32,139 bases of DNA from Streptomyces otsuchiensis. Its GTDB lineage: Bacteria > Actinomycetota > Actinomycetes > Streptomycetales > Streptomycetaceae. Location of the stretch: positions 1 to 32,139 of the forward strand of contig NZ_BHZI01000024.1 of the NCBI RefSeq assembly GCF_004305975.1, in the 5' to 3' direction. The translations under genes and the position numbers were made by a program. Numbering within the stretch: position 1 is the stretch's first letter; each line of letters opens with the position of its first letter. Below, piece after piece: positions 31,732 to 32,139 of the stretch. Below the pieces are notes generated by a model. It was not told the DNA's origin and ran no database searches. It worked only from the letters and a program-made list of their open reading frames with translations.

Positions 31732-32088
31732 TCAGCCCGCTGTCCGCGCCCGGTCCGACCGGCTGCCGAGCGTCAGCTCCACCTCGTCCCCGGACCGCTC
31801 GAAAGACCGCACGATCCAGGTCTGGCCGTCGATCCCGGTCCCCGCGGCGGTGGTACGCGCCGCCACGGTGAGCACCGCGTCGCCGCTGTCCGCGACGAGG
31901 AGCTCCGCCTCGGAGACCACCCCGTCGGAGAAGCGGAGATCGAGGCCGAGAGGGCGGGGAGCGGCGGCGAACCCCTGGGGGTCGGGCAGCTCCCGCACCC
32001 GGCAGCGGCTGCCGGGGAAGAGGTGGGTGTGCGCGCAGATGGCGGGGAACGTGTCGTCCCCGTCGGACCCGGAGGCGTGGAGGGGCAT
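31732..32088 (-). CDS. Small protein of unknown function
   Basis: The 118-residue product is not recognised. It is soluble with no signal peptide or membrane helix. Two cysteines occur near the N-terminus (AICAHTHLFPGSRCRVREL), and the rest alternates short hydrophobic strands with polar turns (LDLRFSDGVVSEAELLVADSGDAVLTVAARTT, TWIVRSFERSGDEVELTLG), suggesting a small beta-rich fold. Start ATG 32088 has GGAG 7 nt upstream on the minus strand. It converges with the PemK-like gene, and tandem heptamers lie just upstream. Confidence 0.6.
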   Translation of the reverse strand: MPLHASGSDGDDTFPAICAHTHLFPGSRCRVRELPDPQGFAAAPRPLGLDLRFSDGVVSEAELLVADSGDAVLTVAARTTAAGTGIDGQTWIVRSFERSGDEVELTLGSRSDRARTAG

Positions 32089-32100
32089 GGCGGTACTCCG

Positions 32101-32128
32101 GCGGTCGGCGGTCGGCGGTCGGCGTTCG
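32101..32128 (-). repeat. Heptamer tandem repeat GCGGTCG upstream of the small gene
   Basis: Three perfect copies of GCGGTCG (32101-32121) and a fourth with one change (32122-32128) lie 12 bp upstream of the start codon of the minus-strand gene, in its probable promoter or leader. Window end prevents seeing more. Confidence 0.7.
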
Positions 32129-32139
32129 GGGGGAGGGCG

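Noticed and set aside
1-32139. CRISPR arrays, insertion sequences or rRNA genes
   Set aside because: No regularly spaced repeats, transposase-like proteins or rRNA sequence was seen.

Overview
The window is high-GC actinomycete chromosome, most likely Streptomyces or a close relative. Third codon positions are almost all G or C, there are many GTG starts, ATGA gene overlaps and long GC-rich hairpin terminators without a T-run. The central gene order (pyruvate kinase, ANTAR regulator, branched-chain amino acid ABC operon, thioesterase, polA, rpsA, PAC2 protein, coaE) matches, as far as I recall it, the conserved core region around SCO2014 to SCO1996 of S. coelicolor. That comparison is from memory.

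Left edge (1-3110): two translationally coupled genes of hydroxamate-siderophore type, a DesA-like PLP decarboxylase and a DesB/IucD-like N-hydroxylase. They end in a hairpin terminator, and the matching acyltransferase and NIS synthetase are not in view. Core block (3300-21900): pyk with a probably leaderless start; a tRNA on the minus strand with a Leu CAA anticodon but a short variable loop; a PdtaR-type response regulator that would bind RNA; a 654-bp gene-free stretch holding a terminator and a structured leader; livKHMGF, with the last four genes joined by 4-bp overlaps and a hairpin between livK and livH; a hotdog thioesterase and a YdeP-type molybdopterin oxidoreductase on the minus strand; then polA, rpsA (strong promoter, about 210-nt leader), a PAC2 protein with a long acidic insertion, and coaE.

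Right part (21900-32139) looks more accessory. It holds a STAND/NB-ARC ATPase with TPR-like repeats and a possible N-terminal amyloid-type signalling motif; a convergent two-domain GT-B-like protein; a (GGTGGC)7 tract between those two; a DUF962 membrane protein; a VWA-domain membrane protein overlapping a second exported membrane protein that seems to share a beta-sandwich domain with it; a second sliding-clamp (DnaN) homologue; an MHYT-domain sensor; an orphan PemK/MazF-like protein; and a small unknown protein.

Several genes (pyk, coaE, the STAND gene, DUF962, VWA, PemK) have a TANNNT box 6-7 nt before their start codon, which suggests leaderless transcripts. The most interesting items are the class I tRNA with a Leu anticodon, the STAND N-terminal motif, the VWA/partner membrane module, the ANTAR regulator next to the liv leader, and the extra sliding clamp. 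None is proven by sequence alone.
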